Below, piece after piece: positions 1-5,361 of a stretch of 10,789 nt of DNA (the stretch's first letter is position 1; each line of letters begins with the position of its first letter). A program made the position numbers and the translations under genes. Source of the stretch: Microcaldota archaeon (GTDB lineage Archaea > Micrarchaeota > Micrarchaeia > Micrarchaeales > CABMGC01); assembly GCA_028867095.1 (NCBI GenBank), contig JAGWHA010000022.1, forward strand, positions 1 through 10,789. The letters run 5' to 3'. The notes beneath the pieces were generated by a model, which saw only the letters and a program-made list of their open reading frames with translations, did no database searches and was not told where the DNA came from.

Positions 1-47
1 TTCGCTTCTTTACCCATTTCCAGCGCATTCTGCCCTTCTTTTTCCAT
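1..47 (-). CDS. Possible N-terminal fragment of a minus-strand gene leaving the window
   Basis: Read on the minus strand, an ATG at 47-45 opens a frame that stays open to the window edge. It encodes about 15 residues (MEKEGQNALEMGKEA), hydrophilic and probably helical. The codon two before this ATG is an in-frame TAG, so no longer form is possible. A TATA-like AT-rich element near 102-113 is nearly palindromic and could also serve this strand, but its spacing (about 60 nt from the start) is longer than for the other genes here. Fifteen codons cannot identify a product, and the reading could be chance. Confidence 0.3.
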   Translation of the reverse strand, partial: MEKEGQNALEMGKEA

Positions 48-103
48 TTCCTAGGAATACTTCCCAAACATAACACCGTGTATTCTCTTTATCTGATGAA
101 ATC

Positions 104-112
104 TATATAAAT
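104..112 (+). promoter_or_regulatory. Archaeal TATA box of the 204-residue gene
   Basis: The element TATATAAAT is centred about 33 nt before the ATG at 141. Archaeal transcription normally starts about 25-27 nt downstream of the TATA centre, which predicts a start near 134 and a leader of only a few nucleotides. No Shine-Dalgarno motif lies between it and the ATG, consistent with near-leaderless translation. Confidence 0.7.
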
Positions 113-140
113 AGCTATGCAATAAGATGCTTAGATTGGG

Positions 141-755
141 ATGGATTTCTGGGAGGCGCTCGAATCTGAGATCGGCAAGCCAAAATTCGCAAGCGAGCGC
201 ATTGCTTTCAGCACAAAAACCTCCGTCGCGTCAAGCAACAGGCCTGACACCTCATTTTCCATGGTAAGGGCTTCCGCCATAGAGCTCAAAGCGAACGAGG
301 CAATTTTCCAGCAGCTAAAGGAGCCCGAAATCAGATACATAATCGCAAAGGACATCACATTTGGGATACTCATCACGATATACGATGTTAATTCTCAGGG
401 GGCGATTGCGCTGAGGGCTTCGCTTCCGCTGCAGAAATCCGAGATTGAAAAAATCCGCAAGCTGCTGGGAAAATTCAGGAGGGCGAATTTGGAGATGCGA
501 ATCGTTGGCATGCAAAACGGCGAGAGGCCGCTGGTCAAATCCATTGAGGAGATGCGCAAGAGCTTCAAGGGGGGCGTGAGCCTGATAGAGGCGGACCTTT
601 TCGGGAACCTCAAGAGAAACATCGCTTTTGATCTCAGGACGGGGATGAGCTACGACCTTCTTCTGCTTGACAGGGCATACAGGGTCGGGGAACTTGCAAA
701 CGACCTCTCGCCAGAATCCTTCAGGGCCGCAGGGTCAAAGATCAAGTTTGTATAG
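141..755 (+). CDS. Hypothetical protein, 204 aa, unrecognised
   Basis: I do not recognise this protein. It is a soluble mixed alpha/beta sequence with no signal peptide, membrane segment or cysteine cluster. Residues 1-60 are polar with a Ser-rich stretch (TKTSVASSNR). A hydrophobic strand-like segment follows (ITFGILITIYDV, near residues 72-83), then a basic helical segment (KSEIEKIRKLLGKFRRANLE, about 98-117). A second alpha/beta region has the hydrophobic run YDLLLLDRAYRV near residue 175. The ATG at 141 fits a TATA box 33 nt upstream. Codon use matches the neighbours, which argues for a genuine gene. It converges on thpR, and the two coding regions share 21 bp. Function cannot be inferred from the context. 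Confidence 0.75.
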   Translation: MDFWEALESEIGKPKFASERIAFSTKTSVASSNRPDTSFSMVRASAIELKANEAIFQQLKEPEIRYIIAKDITFGILITIYDVNSQGAIALRASLPLQKSEIEKIRKLLGKFRRANLEMRIVGMQNGERPLVKSIEEMRKSFKGGVSLIEADLFGNLKRNIAFDLRTGMSYDLLLLDRAYRVGELANDLSPESFRAAGSKIKFV

Positions 756-1274
756 GTCGGTGTAGACCGGGCCTTCGCCAGTGAGCTCGCTCGACTTGAG
801 CTTTATCGATTTCACCATGAAGCTCCCGAACTCCGTTTCCGCGTGGCTCCTTATCTGCAAAACGAGCGCGGCGGGGTTCTTGACCCTCTTCACGCGTGCA
901 AGCGTGACATGCGGCGTGTACTTCCCTGGCTCGAGCTCGAAGCCCCTTGAGACCAGGGCTCTGCCCAGCTGCTCGTATATGTCTGAGCACTGAGCCTCGC
1001 CGGCCGAGATCCTTGCGAATATCACCTTTATGAAGTTGGGGGTGAAGAAATCGATTCCCTTTATTCCGACCTCGAACTCCTCGGCGCTAATCTCTTTCAT
1101 CGACTCCTTGACCTTGTTTATTCCCTGCTCCGTTAGATCGCCGAGGAAATGGATGGAGAGGTGCAGTGCGTCCGTCTTCACCATGGTTATCCCCTCGCCG
1201 CTGAACTCGCGCGAGACCAGGGCTATCTCCTCCCTGATCTTTTCGGGGATATCTATCGAGATGAATGTCCGCAT
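735..1274 (-). CDS. thpR: RNA 2',3'-cyclic phosphodiesterase (2H superfamily, ThpR/LigT)
   Basis: This 179-residue protein has the two signature motifs of the 2H phosphoesterase superfamily: H38-L-S40-I in the first lobe and H122-V-T124-L in the second. The opening MRTFISIDIPE and the HFLGD following the first motif are typical of the ThpR/LigT family. Family enzymes open 2',3'-cyclic phosphate RNA ends to a 2'-phosphate and can show reversible 2'-5' RNA ligase activity in vitro, which in archaea is linked with tRNA-half processing. In the first motif Ser replaces the more common Thr, a conservative change that keeps the hydroxyl. Length is normal for the family. The ATG at 1274 lies 32 nt from a minus-strand TATA box. 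The 3' end overlaps the convergent 204-residue gene by 21 bp, so both mRNAs must end within each other's coding region. Confidence 0.93.
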   Translation of the reverse strand: MRTFISIDIPEKIREEIALVSREFSGEGITMVKTDALHLSIHFLGDLTEQGINKVKESMKEISAEEFEVGIKGIDFFTPNFIKVIFARISAGEAQCSDIYEQLGRALVSRGFELEPGKYTPHVTLARVKRVKNPAALVLQIRSHAETEFGSFMVKSIKLKSSELTGEGPVYTDLYKLDL

Positions 1275-1282
1275 CGAATACC

Positions 1283-1293
1283 ATTAAAAATTA
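1283..1293 (+). promoter_or_regulatory. TATA-like box of the tRNA-binding protein gene
   Basis: ATTAAAAATTA is centred about 34 nt before the ATG at 1321, the spacing seen for other leaderless genes here. It is interleaved with the thpR promoter, so the two divergent promoters probably compete for TBP/TFB or are coordinated. No Shine-Dalgarno is visible before the ATG. Confidence 0.5.
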
Positions 1294-1301
1294 GCTTGTA
1301 T

Positions 1302-1310
1302 AATATTTAA
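1302..1310 (-). promoter_or_regulatory. TATA box of thpR
   Basis: On the minus strand the element reads TTAAATATT, centred 32 nt before the thpR start at 1274. The predicted transcription start near 1280 gives a leader of about 6 nt. It shares the 46-bp divergent gap with the promoter of the tRNA-binding protein gene. Confidence 0.6.
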
Positions 1311-1320
1311 GCTGTTTGAT

Positions 1321-1647
1321 ATGGTGGGCATAGATTCATTCAAGGAGCTCGAGCTTCGCGTGGGGAGGATAACGAATGTGGAGGAGCACGAAAAGGCGCG
1401 AAAGCCCATGTACAGGATAACCCTAGACCTTGGGGAGGCCGGCGAGAGGAGCGTTGTCGCTGGCATAAAGCCCTGGTACACAAAGGAGGAGCTGATCGGA
1501 AAGTCGGTGGTCTGCCTCGCTAACCTTGAGCCAAAGGAGATTGCAGGCGCCGTATCCCATGGTATGATACTTGCTGCGGAGGATGAGGGCGGGGTCGCTC
1601 TGCTGACGCTTGACAAGCCTATAAAAGCTGGAAGTCTGATTCATTAG
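1321..1647 (+). CDS. Stand-alone tRNA-binding OB-fold protein (MetRS beta-subunit / CsaA-like)
   Basis: The 108-residue protein is essentially one EMAP-II/Trbp111-type OB fold. Recognisable family positions are LELRVGRI (10-17) in strand 1, LDLGE (35-39), VAGIKPWYTKEELIGK (46-61) and the hallmark segment NLEPKEIAGAVSHGMILAA (68-86). Such proteins bind the tRNA elbow. In many archaea they are encoded apart from methionyl-tRNA synthetase and annotated as its beta subunit, where they raise affinity for tRNA. The ARKP stretch near residue 26 recalls CsaA-type chaperone proteins, while the NLEPKE...SHGM segment is more MetRS-beta-like, so the exact subfamily is open. No catalytic synthetase domain is present. 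The next gene starts 7 nt after the stop, suggesting an operon, although that gene also appears to have an internal promoter. Confidence 0.88.
   Translation: MVGIDSFKELELRVGRITNVEEHEKARKPMYRITLDLGEAGERSVVAGIKPWYTKEELIGKSVVCLANLEPKEIAGAVSHGMILAAEDEGGVALLTLDKPIKAGSLIH
1620..1627 (+). promoter_or_regulatory. Internal TATA box for the UPF0200 gene
   Basis: TATAAAAG lies inside the last codons of the tRNA-binding protein gene, centred 31 nt before the ATG at 1655. This is the window's standard leaderless spacing, so the downstream gene may be transcribed independently as well as by read-through. A weak SD-like GTGAT at 1647-1651 lies only 3 nt from that ATG. Confidence 0.5.
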
Positions 1648-1654
1648 TGATTGA

Positions 1655-2236
1655 ATGATTATTGTTGTTACCGGGCTGCCGGGATCGGGAAAGGGAGTCG
1701 TCGCAAAGATACTCAAAAGAAAGGGCTTTAGGATAGTTGAGATGGGGGACCAGGTCCGCGAGAAGATGGCGGAGGACGGGATCGCCCCTGGAGGCGACAG
1801 GATAAGGAGGTACTCGGTTGTGATGAGAAAAAAATATGGGAAGGACATCGTGGCAAGGATGGCGGTCGAGAAGGTCGCAAAGTACGTGAAGAGCAAGAAG
1901 AACATAGCAATTGTGGGGGTGAGGGACGTGCCAGAGATGAAGTACCTCAAGAAGACGCTAAAGAAGCTCTACATAGTGGGGATCGTGGCTCCGGTAGAGG
2001 TGCGATTTGGAAGGCTTCGGGACAGGGGGAGGACGGACGACCCAAGGAGCCTGCGAAAGTTCGCTGAGAGGGAGAGACTGGAGAAGAAAGGATACGGCGT
2101 GGCAAAGAGGGGGGCGGCGAAGGGGATCGACAGGCTCTTTGGCATGATAGACTACCTGCTCTGCAACACCGACACCCCGGTCATGCTCGCGAGGAACGTC
2201 AACATCCTGATATCGAAAATAAAGCGCGCGGGCTGA
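1655..2236 (+). CDS. UPF0200 family P-loop protein (dephospho-CoA-kinase-like NTPase)
   Basis: The 193-residue protein matches the archaeal UPF0200 family of small nucleotide-kinase-like P-loop proteins. A Walker A loop occupies residues 7-14 (GLPGSGKG). It is followed by family positions MGDQVRE (30-36), a Walker-B-like strand ending IVGVRD (86-91), and the lid-type basic motif RFGRLRDRGRTDDP (117-130), and the C-terminal strand DYLLCNTDT fits as well. Length is typical. Family members resemble dephospho-CoA and adenylate kinases, but the substrate is not established, so no specific reaction is claimed. The P-loop lysine (K13) is followed by Gly-Val, so the Ser/Thr that normally coordinates Mg2+ is absent from both usual positions. 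It sits 7 nt after the tRNA-binding protein gene and has a good TATA box inside that gene's end. Confidence 0.88.
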   Translation: MIIVVTGLPGSGKGVVAKILKRKGFRIVEMGDQVREKMAEDGIAPGGDRIRRYSVVMRKKYGKDIVARMAVEKVAKYVKSKKNIAIVGVRDVPEMKYLKKTLKKLYIVGIVAPVEVRFGRLRDRGRTDDPRSLRKFAERERLEKKGYGVAKRGAAKGIDRLFGMIDYLLCNTDTPVMLARNVNILISKIKRAG

Positions 2237-2244
2237 GGAGAACC

Positions 2245-2258
2245 TATTAATTTTTAAG
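2245..2258 (+). promoter_or_regulatory. TATA region of the surface-protein operon
   Basis: An AT-rich run TATTAATTTTTAAG spans this interval. Its TTTTTAAG half is centred 32 nt before the ATG at 2286. It is the only promoter-like element I see ahead of the unit running from 2286 through pyruvate kinase. Confidence 0.6.
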
Positions 2259-2285
2259 TTTAGACAGTCTATGTCCAGTGGTTAA

Positions 2286-3125
2286 ATGAGAGGCATTTCG
2301 CTTTTTGCAGGGCTCTTCACAGTAGCCATGCTCGTGTCATTCGTAAATGCGACTTACCTTCAGGTCCAGGGGCCGGTAACCGGGACGATACTAAACAACG
2401 GAAGCGTCTACCTGGGGAAGGTAGGGCCAGGAGAGAGCTTCTATGTGCTTGCCTCGGCGACGACGCAGAACGCTAGCGGAAAGGTGATAAACATAGGGTG
2501 GAACACCTTCACAGCTGTGAATCTTCCGGTAGGATGGTCCGCACAGGCATCCCCTCTCTACGAAAACCCTATGAAGCTCAAGATAACGACTGCACCAAAC
2601 GCGCAGAATGGAACATACGAGCTCACTCTCAGGGCGGTCAACATACAGAACTACTCAAGGCTGGGAAACTTGACGTTCGCGGCTTTTGTCAACGTTACCA
2701 CAGATGTATTTTCGACAAGCGTCTCACCAACCAATTTCAATGTGGGGACAGGGCAGCCATACAACCTACAGATAACCATAAACAACACCGGAATCTCAGA
2801 CGACCCGTTTGTGATAAATGCATACGGGCTGCCGGCATGGAACGTCTCTGACGTAGTGATTGCGCTTCACTCCGCTACCAGCTCGTTTGTCTATCCGATT
2901 TTCGTTGACGTCCCTGGGGCATACAGCTTCAACCTCACGGTGGGATCCGCGACAAGCGCTCTTGTCTCCAAGTCATTTAACATAAATATGGTTGCGCAGG
3001 CGAGCCTACTAAACGACTATGCTGCTGTCGGGGAGGGAGTCGCGCTATCGCCGATAATCTACGAGCCTACTTACGCAGTGATGCTAGCAATCCACTACAT
3101 ACTATCTTTTTTTAACGTGATGTGA
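2286..3125 (+). CDS. Secreted, probably N-glycosylated surface protein with C-terminal membrane anchor
   Basis: The 279-residue protein opens with a classical Sec signal peptide: a short basic n-region (MRG), a hydrophobic core at residues 4-20 and a likely cleavage after VNA22. The mature part is rich in Asn, Thr, Ser and Val, with beta-strand periodicity resembling Ig-like/CARDB-type archaeal surface domains. It contains nine N-X-S/T sequons (Asn 38, 62, 108, 122, 128, 136, 166, 186 and 216), and no cysteines. Two repeats of beta-sandwich size are plausible (about 23-138 and 140-236). Residues 262-278 are hydrophobic and could anchor the protein with almost no cytoplasmic tail. I infer an envelope or S-layer-associated role, and no precise family is recognised. 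The ATG at 2286 fits a TATA box 32 nt upstream. The next gene starts 3 nt after the stop, so the two are probably co-expressed. Confidence 0.85.
   Translation: MRGISLFAGLFTVAMLVSFVNATYLQVQGPVTGTILNNGSVYLGKVGPGESFYVLASATTQNASGKVINIGWNTFTAVNLPVGWSAQASPLYENPMKLKITTAPNAQNGTYELTLRAVNIQNYSRLGNLTFAAFVNVTTDVFSTSVSPTNFNVGTGQPYNLQITINNTGISDDPFVINAYGLPAWNVSDVVIALHSATSSFVYPIFVDVPGAYSFNLTVGSATSALVSKSFNINMVAQASLLNDYAAVGEGVALSPIIYEPTYAVMLAIHYILSFFNVM
3117..3121 (+). promoter_or_regulatory. Shine-Dalgarno site of the 229-residue gene
   Basis: GTGAT matches the archaeal anti-SD complement (GGAGGTGAT) and lies 7 nt before the ATG at 3129. It overlaps the stop region of the surface-protein gene. An SD here, with no good TATA box at the usual distance, fits an internal operon gene. 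Confidence 0.5.
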
Positions 3126-3128
3126 ACT

Positions 3129-3818
3129 ATGGCAAAGAAGGGAAGGAAGGAGAAGGGGGGAAGGGAACTTCTCTATGTCGAGGCAGACACCATAGAGGAC
3201 ATCGCAAGGTGGTCAAGCAGATTCGACTCCTCAGCGAAGGAGCTGATAATCTCAAACGAGAAGGGGAGGCACAGGATAATCGCGCTTGTCGAGTCCATAC
3301 AGGACATCTCGCTTGCGCTATACAAGGACGTGGAGGTGGAAGCTGACACGCTGCGCTACGTATACGGAAACGAGCAGATGCCGAGCGCAGAGCTCGTCAA
3401 CAACTTTGAGCAGAGAACGGGCAGCTCTTATAGCAACCTGATCGACATCGACCTCTCAAAGTTCAAGGTCGCAAAGCCTGCCTCCATAAAAGACGTAAGG
3501 AGCGTTAGGATAGGGAAGATAGATGACCTCATAAAAAGCGTCATAAAGAGGGCGGTAATAAGGGACAACATAGAGTACGTTTACGCATTTGAGTACAAGG
3601 GGAAGAGCGTGCTTGGGGTGTTCGACCTGATAGAGGAGCTTTCGGATGAGAAGAAAACTTTTTATTACTCAATATCCAATAAGAAGATGAAGTCAGGCTT
3701 TGCAAGGTACAGGTTTGCAACGAACACGGTTGATTTCTCAAACGAGTTCGGGGAGCATTCATATATGTACGTGAAAATAATTAATCTTGCAAGCCCGTTC
3801 CCGTTCTTCAAGGAATAA
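3129..3818 (+). CDS. Hypothetical protein, 229 aa, cytoplasmic, unrecognised
   Basis: I do not recognise this family. The N-terminus is a short Lys/Arg/Gly-rich tail (residues 1-12, MAKKGRKEKGGR), which could contact RNA, DNA or membrane phosphates. The rest is a mixed alpha/beta body, with acidic segments such as VEADTIEDIARW near residue 17 and LIDIDLSKFKVAKP near 103. The basic helical stretch DDLIKSVIKRAVIRDN lies mid-protein. The C-terminus alternates strands (EYVYAFEYKGKSVLGVFDLIEE and the aromatic YMYVKIINL). There is no signal peptide or membrane segment, so it should remain inside the cell, unlike its operon partner. It starts 3 nt after the surface-protein stop with an SD-like GTGAT. 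Its stop lies 6 nt before tRNA-Asn, so it is probably transcribed with the tRNA. Confidence 0.78.
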   Translation: MAKKGRKEKGGRELLYVEADTIEDIARWSSRFDSSAKELIISNEKGRHRIIALVESIQDISLALYKDVEVEADTLRYVYGNEQMPSAELVNNFEQRTGSSYSNLIDIDLSKFKVAKPASIKDVRSVRIGKIDDLIKSVIKRAVIRDNIEYVYAFEYKGKSVLGVFDLIEELSDEKKTFYYSISNKKMKSGFARYRFATNTVDFSNEFGEHSYMYVKIINLASPFPFFKE

Positions 3819-3824
3819 GCGTAT

Positions 3825-3899
3825 GCCCTAATAGCTCAGTGGTAGAGCGACTGGCTGTTAACCAGTAGGTCGCAGGTTCGATCCCTGCTTAGGGCGCCA
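3825..3899 (+). tRNA. tRNA-Asn (anticodon GUU), CCA encoded
   Basis: A complete cloverleaf folds. The acceptor GCCCTAA (3825-3831) pairs with TTAGGGC (3889-3895) over seven Watson-Crick pairs. The D stem is GCTC/GAGC (3834-3837 with 3845-3848). The anticodon stem is ACTGG/CCAGT (3850-3854 with 3862-3866) around the loop CTGTTAA, giving anticodon GTT at 3857-3859. The T stem is GCAGG/CCTGC around TTCGATC. Discriminator G3896 is normal for tRNA-Asn, and CCA follows at 3897-3899. There is no intron. No TATA box lies at the 29-30 nt spacing found for the other two tRNAs here, and no T-run follows. The gene sits 6 nt after one stop codon and 26 nt before the pyruvate kinase start, which suggests processing out of a longer transcript. 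Confidence 0.97.
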
Positions 3900-3914
3900 T
3901 AATCTAGTCAAGTA

Positions 3915-3920
3915 GAGGAG
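3915..3920 (+). promoter_or_regulatory. Shine-Dalgarno site of pyruvate kinase
   Basis: GAGGAG lies 5 nt before the GTG at 3926 and decides the start, since no ATG occurs in frame until residue 87. Its presence indicates a leadered, operon-internal message rather than a leaderless one. Confidence 0.7.
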
Positions 3921-3925
3921 ACGTT

Positions 3926-5287
3926 GTGATAAACACAAAGATAATCGTGACTTACGGTCCAGGAATAAGCAACGAACTAGTCCTGAAGAGAGTGCTAAAG
4001 TATGCAGATATTGTAAGGATAAACTTCTCGCACGGGGAGAGGAGGGAGTGGCTTGATGCGGTGAGGAAGATTAGAGGGGCATCAAGGCAGTTGGGAAAGG
4101 AGATTTCGCTCTTTGCGGACTTGCCCGGGCCAAAAGTCAGGGTGGAAAGGCTCTCCGCCCCCATTCAGCTAAAGAAAGGGCAGATGGTGACATTCTGCTG
4201 CGAGGGCGGAAAGGGGACCATAGCAGTCTCATACAAAGGATTCCATCTTGACGCAAAGAAGGGGGCTGTGATTGAGATAGGAGATGGAGACGCCAGGCTT
4301 CACATAAAGCAGATAGTGGGGAAGAAGGTCATCGCAAGGGCGCTTGAGGACGGAAGGATCTCGAGCAAGAAGGGAGTAAACATCTTGGGAATCAGCATGA
4401 GGCTACAGTCGCCCACACAAAATGACATCGAGCTCTCTAAGTTCGCGATGAAAGAGGGCTTCGATTTTGTGGGGATGTCGTTTGTGAACTCCGCAAAGGG
4501 AATAAGGACCCTCAGGGGATCGAGCAGCAAGATAAAGATAATAGCGAAGATAGAGAGACGGGAGGCGGTTAAGAACATCGATGAGATAATCCGCTCGGCA
4601 GATGCAATCATGGTCGCGCGAGGGGACCTGGCTGAGGAAGTGAGCATAGAGCGGATACCCGAGGTTCAAAGGCAAATAGTCGAGGCTGCGCGCAGGCTCG
4701 GGAAGCCAGTTATAGTAGCAACGCAACTGCTGACCAGCATGATGAACAACCCGACGCCGACAAGGGCGGAGGTAAACGACATTGCAAGCGCGGTGGGATC
4801 GGGAGTTGACTGCCTGATGCTCAGCGATGAGACCACGGTCGGAAGGTATCCCGAGGAGGCGGTAAAGTTCCTTGTAAGGACCATAAGGGCCGCGGAGAGC
4901 TTCACGATCTACAAGGGTGCGGAGAGGAACTCCGACGTGACCACATTGAGAGGCGGAATCGCCTTTGCGGCAGTAGGGCTTGCCGATTCGTATAGGACGG
5001 ACTGCATATTCATACCGACAAGAACTGGGACAACCGCCAAGATAATCTCGATGCTAAGGCCAAACACCGAGGCGATCGCCTTGGTGGTCGGAGAGGATGT
5101 GAGAAGGGAGCTTGCAATTTACTACGGGATAAGAACGGTCAAAATAAAGCTGTACAGGAGCATGGACGAGATGCTAAAGGTTGTAAGAGAGGTAGCCGCA
5201 AAGAACGGGATGAAACGATACATAGTCGTTTCTGGATCCCCAAACAAGCCCGGAAGCACTGACACCCTCAAGTACATAGAGGCATAG
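3926..5287 (+). CDS. pyk: Pyruvate kinase
   Basis: This 453-residue protein catalyses phosphoenolpyruvate + ADP to pyruvate + ATP, the last step of glycolysis. The barrel begins with TKIIVTYGPG (4-13), then RINFSHG (31-37, phosphate and substrate contacts R31, N33, S35, H36) and ADLPGPKVR (64-72). A B-domain lid occupies roughly 73-155. Catalytic K208 and metal ligand E210 lie in AKIERREAV, followed by VARGDLAEE (230-238) and ATQLLTSM...PTPTRAEVND in the barrel's last part. The C-terminal allosteric-type domain (about 335-453) is complete and ends in the usual PGSTDTLK motif. LMLSDET replaces the bacterial MLSGET; I am not sure whether this is typical of archaeal enzymes. GTG is the start, backed by a good SD. 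The gene follows tRNA-Asn by 26 nt with no clear TATA box, so it may depend on upstream transcription. Confidence 0.96.
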   Translation: MINTKIIVTYGPGISNELVLKRVLKYADIVRINFSHGERREWLDAVRKIRGASRQLGKEISLFADLPGPKVRVERLSAPIQLKKGQMVTFCCEGGKGTIAVSYKGFHLDAKKGAVIEIGDGDARLHIKQIVGKKVIARALEDGRISSKKGVNILGISMRLQSPTQNDIELSKFAMKEGFDFVGMSFVNSAKGIRTLRGSSSKIKIIAKIERREAVKNIDEIIRSADAIMVARGDLAEEVSIERIPEVQRQIVEAARRLGKPVIVATQLLTSMMNNPTPTRAEVNDIASAVGSGVDCLMLSDETTVGRYPEEAVKFLVRTIRAAESFTIYKGAERNSDVTTLRGGIAFAAVGLADSYRTDCIFIPTRTGTTAKIISMLRPNTEAIALVVGEDVRRELAIYYGIRTVKIKLYRSMDEMLKVVREVAAKNGMKRYIVVSGSPNKPGSTDTLKYIEA

Positions 5288-5326
5288 GCCTAATTTTACG
5301 TCAACAAAACAAAAACACAGGCACGC

Positions 5327-5335
5327 TTATAAAAG
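5327..5335 (+). promoter_or_regulatory. TATA box of the M32 carboxypeptidase gene
   Basis: TTATAAAAG is centred 31-32 nt before the ATG at 5362, predicting a start of transcription near 5357 and a leader of about 5 nt. It is one of the two strongest TATA boxes in the window. Confidence 0.75.
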
Positions 5336-5361
5336 GAGCGACGAAAGGGATTGCGTATTAT

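Noticed and set aside
735..1287. Several 60-85-codon frames opposite or inside thpR
   Set aside because: They are shadows of the thpR frame, with low-quality composition and no start signals. thpR itself has both HxT/S motifs.
2271..2285. Four-codon upstream ORF (ATG TCC AGT GGT TAA) ending right at the surface-protein ATG
   Set aside because: The predicted transcription start (about 2280) lies downstream of its ATG, so it would not be on the mRNA.
3107..3113. Run of seven Ts as a terminator at the end of the surface-protein gene
   Set aside because: It encodes Phe-Phe inside the C-terminal hydrophobic segment and is followed 3 nt after the stop by another gene with an SD. Partial termination is possible but unsupported.
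4799..4855. LMLSDET in place of MLSGET in pyruvate kinase as evidence of inactivation
   Set aside because: All catalytic residues (R31, N33, K208, E210, R232-G-D) are present and the substitution may simply be lineage variation.
4300..4905. Minus-strand open frames of 79-115 codons inside pyruvate kinase
   Set aside because: They lie antisense to a gene with clear catalytic motifs, have no promoter, and have compositions typical of reverse-frame shadows.
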